The position numbers were made by a program, and so were the translations under genes. Below are positions 61,872 through 64,000 of a stretch of 64,000 nucleotides of DNA, one piece after another. The DNA comes from Akkermansia muciniphila (lineage in GTDB: Bacteria > Verrucomicrobiota > Verrucomicrobiia > Verrucomicrobiales > Akkermansiaceae). The stretch spans positions 434,001 through 498,000 of the forward strand of contig NZ_PJKB01000001.1 of the NCBI RefSeq assembly GCF_002884975.1, in the 5' to 3' direction. The notes under the pieces were generated by a model that was not told the origin of the DNA, did no database searches, and saw only the letters and a list, made by a program, of their open reading frames with translations. How positions within the stretch are numbered: position 1 is the stretch's first letter; each line of letters begins with the position of its first letter.

Positions 61872-63056
61872 TCATCTGCCGGGAAGCAGTTCATAAGTGA
61901 AGCCCTTAAGGTACTCCGTTTCCGGAATGTTCAGTAAAACCGGGTGGTCCGGCCTCTGGCCGTGTTGCTGTACCAGGCGCAGGGTGGCCGGCGCGTCAAT
62001 GGCGGCGTCCAGAACGCTCTCCCGGAACAGGTCCGCCCCGGCGTGGTGGGAGCAGCAGAAGGTGGAAAGGATGCCTCCCGGCGCCAGGAGCTTCATGGCG
62101 CGGAGGTGGATTTCCTTATACCCGCGCATGGCGTCATGCACGGATTTCTTGTTTCTGGTGAAGGAGGGCGGGTCCAGGATGATCAGGTCCCACTTGTGCT
62201 CCCCGCCGTCCCGGACGAGGGCGGCCTCCTTCTTCAGGAAGTCAAACGCGTTGTCCGTAACGCACTGGATGGAGACGCCGTTCAGCGTTGCGTTGCGCGC
62301 CACGGCGTCCATGGCGTCCTGGGAGACGTCCACGGCCGTGACTTCCGCGGCTCCCTCCAGGGCGCAGGCCAGGGCAAAGCCGCCCTGGTTGCAGAAGCAG
62401 TCCAGCACGCGGCGTCCGCGGGCGAAACGGGCCACGGCGGCGTAATTGTCCAGCTGGTCCAGGTACAGTCCGGTTTTCTGCCCCGTCTGGAGGTCAATCA
62501 TGAACTGCACGCTGCCGCTGCGTGCGGCAAAGGGTTCCGGCTCCTGCCCGCGCGCCACGCGGACGGAAGGCTCAATGCCCTCCGCCGCCAGCATGGGGGA
62601 ATCATTCCTGACAATGATCCCCCGGGGGGAGAGCAGGTCTTCCAGAACGTTCAGGATGATGGGAAGGCGGCGTTCCATGGCGACGGTCAGCGTCTGCACG
62701 ACCAGGTAATCCGCGTAACGGTCCACGATCAGGCCGGGGAGGCCGTCCGACTCGCTCCAGACGAGGCGCGTGAGGGTTTCTTCCGGCAGATACCGGCGGC
62801 GCAGTTCCACCGCCTGGCTGATGCGCCGGGAAAAGAAGTCCCCGTCCAGTTCCTGCTTGCGGCGGGAAAAACGCCTGGCGACGATCTGGGAATGGGGGTT
62901 GAACATGGCGGACCCCAGGAAGCGGTCCTTGAAATCCTTCAGCGCCACCACGTCCCCTGGCTGGGGATTGCCGAACACCTTGCGCACTTCCGTGCCGTAA
63001 ACCCAGTCGTGCCCCTGGAAAAGGCGTGCCCTTGGAGAAATAATCAAACCTGCCAT
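61872..63056 (-). CDS. RlmI-type class I rRNA methyltransferase, paralogue 2
   Basis: The 394-residue enzyme has a PUA-like N-terminal domain (LFQGHDWVYGTEVRKVF) and a Rossmann methyltransferase domain with VLDCFCNQGGFALACAL, DLIILDPPSF and a late FCCSHHAG motif. This is closer to canonical RlmI length than the paralogue at 57385, whose N-terminus is extended. Both have PUA and catalytic motifs, so both may be active on different rRNA positions or the same one under different conditions. Confidence 0.92.
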   Translation of the reverse strand: MAGLIISPRARLFQGHDWVYGTEVRKVFGNPQPGDVVALKDFKDRFLGSAMFNPHSQIVARRFSRRKQELDGDFFSRRISQAVELRRRYLPEETLTRLVWSESDGLPGLIVDRYADYLVVQTLTVAMERRLPIILNVLEDLLSPRGIIVRNDSPMLAAEGIEPSVRVARGQEPEPFAARSGSVQFMIDLQTGQKTGLYLDQLDNYAAVARFARGRRVLDCFCNQGGFALACALEGAAEVTAVDVSQDAMDAVARNATLNGVSIQCVTDNAFDFLKKEAALVRDGGEHKWDLIILDPPSFTRNKKSVHDAMRGYKEIHLRAMKLLAPGGILSTFCCSHHAGADLFRESVLDAAIDAPATLRLVQQHGQRPDHPVLLNIPETEYLKGFTYELLPGR

Positions 63057-63245
63057 GTCAGGAAAGGCAATACATGATCAGGGTGGAAAGTTCAAGGGTA
63101 ATGCGGGCGGGGACGCTCCCGGCCTCTTTTCCCGGAACCGGGAAGCTTCCGTTTCCGGGAATTTTCCGCTCAAGCGCATCAAAGTGCATGATTCCGGGAC
63201 TATTCCATTGAAAAAGATTCCCCGCACGGTAAAATGAGGCGCGTT

Positions 63246-63989
63246 ATGAAAGTAGAAACTTTTGAAACTCCCCAGGATGCTGCCAAGTCTTTGGCAGGAG
63301 AAGTTGCGGAACTCATCCGCAAGCGCGCCGCTGAAGGCAGGAACGTGGTTCTTGGCCTTGCCACGGGCGCCACTCCGCTGCCTTTTTATGCGGAACTGGT
63401 CCGTCTCCACAAGGAGGAAGGCCTTTCCTTCAGCAACGTCATCTCCTTCAATCTGGACGAATACAGCGGCCTGGACCACGACCATCCGGAATCCTACTGG
63501 TATTTCATGCACACCAACCTTTTCAACCACATTGACATGAAGCCGGAAAACATCAATCTGCCCTCCGGAACCGTCAAGGGTGATGAAATTGCCGCCCACT
63601 GCGCCGCCTATGAACAGAAAATCAAGGATTGCGGCGGCATTGACCTCCAGATTCTCGGCATCGGCCGCACCGGCCACATCGGTTTCAATGAACCCGGCTC
63701 CGATGATACCACCATTACGCGCCAGGTGCACCTGGACGAACTGACCCGCTCCGACGCCGGCCCCGCCTTCGGCGGTGTGGAAAACGTTCCCACCACGGCC
63801 ATCACCATGGGCGTGGCTACCATCATGGGCGCCCGTGAAGTGGCCCTGATGGCCTGGGGGGAAAAGAAGGCTTCCATCGTGAAGAAAGCCGTTCAGGGTC
63901 CTGTGACGGTGGATGTGGCCGCCTCTTACCTGCAGAAGCATCCGAACGCCAAGTTCCTTCTGGACAAGGGCGCCGCTTCCCAGCTTTAA
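63246..63989 (+). CDS. nagB: Glucosamine-6-phosphate deaminase
   Basis: The 247-residue enzyme converts glucosamine-6-phosphate to fructose-6-phosphate and ammonia. It has the phosphate loop GLATGATPLPFYAEL, the catalytic Asp in FNLDEYSGLD, and GIGRTGHIGFNEPGS around the ring-opening His. I choose ATG 63246, with GAGG six bases upstream; the frame opens at 63234. It lacks the extended C-terminus of E. coli NagB. It fits the GlcNAc released by the GH20 enzyme. Confidence 0.96.
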   Translation: MKVETFETPQDAAKSLAGEVAELIRKRAAEGRNVVLGLATGATPLPFYAELVRLHKEEGLSFSNVISFNLDEYSGLDHDHPESYWYFMHTNLFNHIDMKPENINLPSGTVKGDEIAAHCAAYEQKIKDCGGIDLQILGIGRTGHIGFNEPGSDDTTITRQVHLDELTRSDAGPAFGGVENVPTTAITMGVATIMGAREVALMAWGEKKASIVKKAVQGPVTVDVAASYLQKHPNAKFLLDKGAASQL

Positions 63990-64000
63990 TTCTCCGTTTC

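Overview
The window is high-GC, gene-dense bacterial DNA. It most resembles a mucin-degrading gut Verrucomicrobium of the Akkermansia type. That is an inference from gene content: a secreted GH20 hexosaminidase with glucosamine-6-phosphate deaminase nearby, a MoxR/Bat cluster, SUMF-type proteins, and many starts without a clear Shine-Dalgarno sequence. No 16S rRNA or other definitive marker is present.

Layout. 1-3071: the end of a proline/P5C dehydrogenase. 3361-4515: a membrane acyltransferase. 4919-5983: a type I-C-like CRISPR array (17 repeats, 16 spacers) without cas genes in the window. 6325-7152: an aldo/keto reductase. 7494-18578 (minus strand): two coiled-coil membrane proteins, gatC-gatA, then moxR, a DUF58 protein, a DUF4381-like protein, and three large Bat-type VWA/TPR/BatD proteins. 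18889-23355 (plus strand): four coupled genes with a pseudokinase-SUMF fusion at the centre. 23442-25387: a minus-strand group with a small membrane peptide, an intact trypsin-like protease, and a catalytically dead HtrA relative whose PDZ domain lies inside the protease fold.

25574-25648 is tRNA-Gly(GCC). Beside it lies a strongly AT-rich island (about 25.7-29.3 kb) with a two-gene operon: a Dam-type adenine methyltransferase and a 766-aa protein joining a PD-(D/E)XK nuclease-like domain to a DGQHR (DndB-like) domain. This is the best candidate in the window for a little-described restriction or defence system. Prophage debris follows (29.3-31.0 kb), then an acyltransferase, and an S24-type repressor divergent from a small membrane protein, with two matching operator palindromes around the intergenic region.

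34.3-48.4 kb is a redox and small-molecule metabolism region: alcohol dehydrogenase, flavoproteins, two membrane proteins, then a plus-strand run of DUF3737, PatB/MalY aminotransferase, Tat-exported DUF362 protein, aldo/keto reductase, alpha/beta hydrolase, metallophosphoesterase, lipoprotein flavodoxin, and a CMD-cupin protein. A MerR regulator closes the region. The same 15-bp dyad (TTAnAGTnACTnTAA) occurs upstream of the run and at the MerR promoter, which suggests one regulon.

48.7-64 kb: YhcH-family protein, cytoplasmic alpha-amylase, MATE exporter, a lipoprotein, GH20, a MenC-like enolase-superfamily enzyme, an RmlD-like reductase, two RlmI-type rRNA methyltransferase paralogues, an isolated 822-aa phage-tail-like protein, a KH-domain protein, and nagB.
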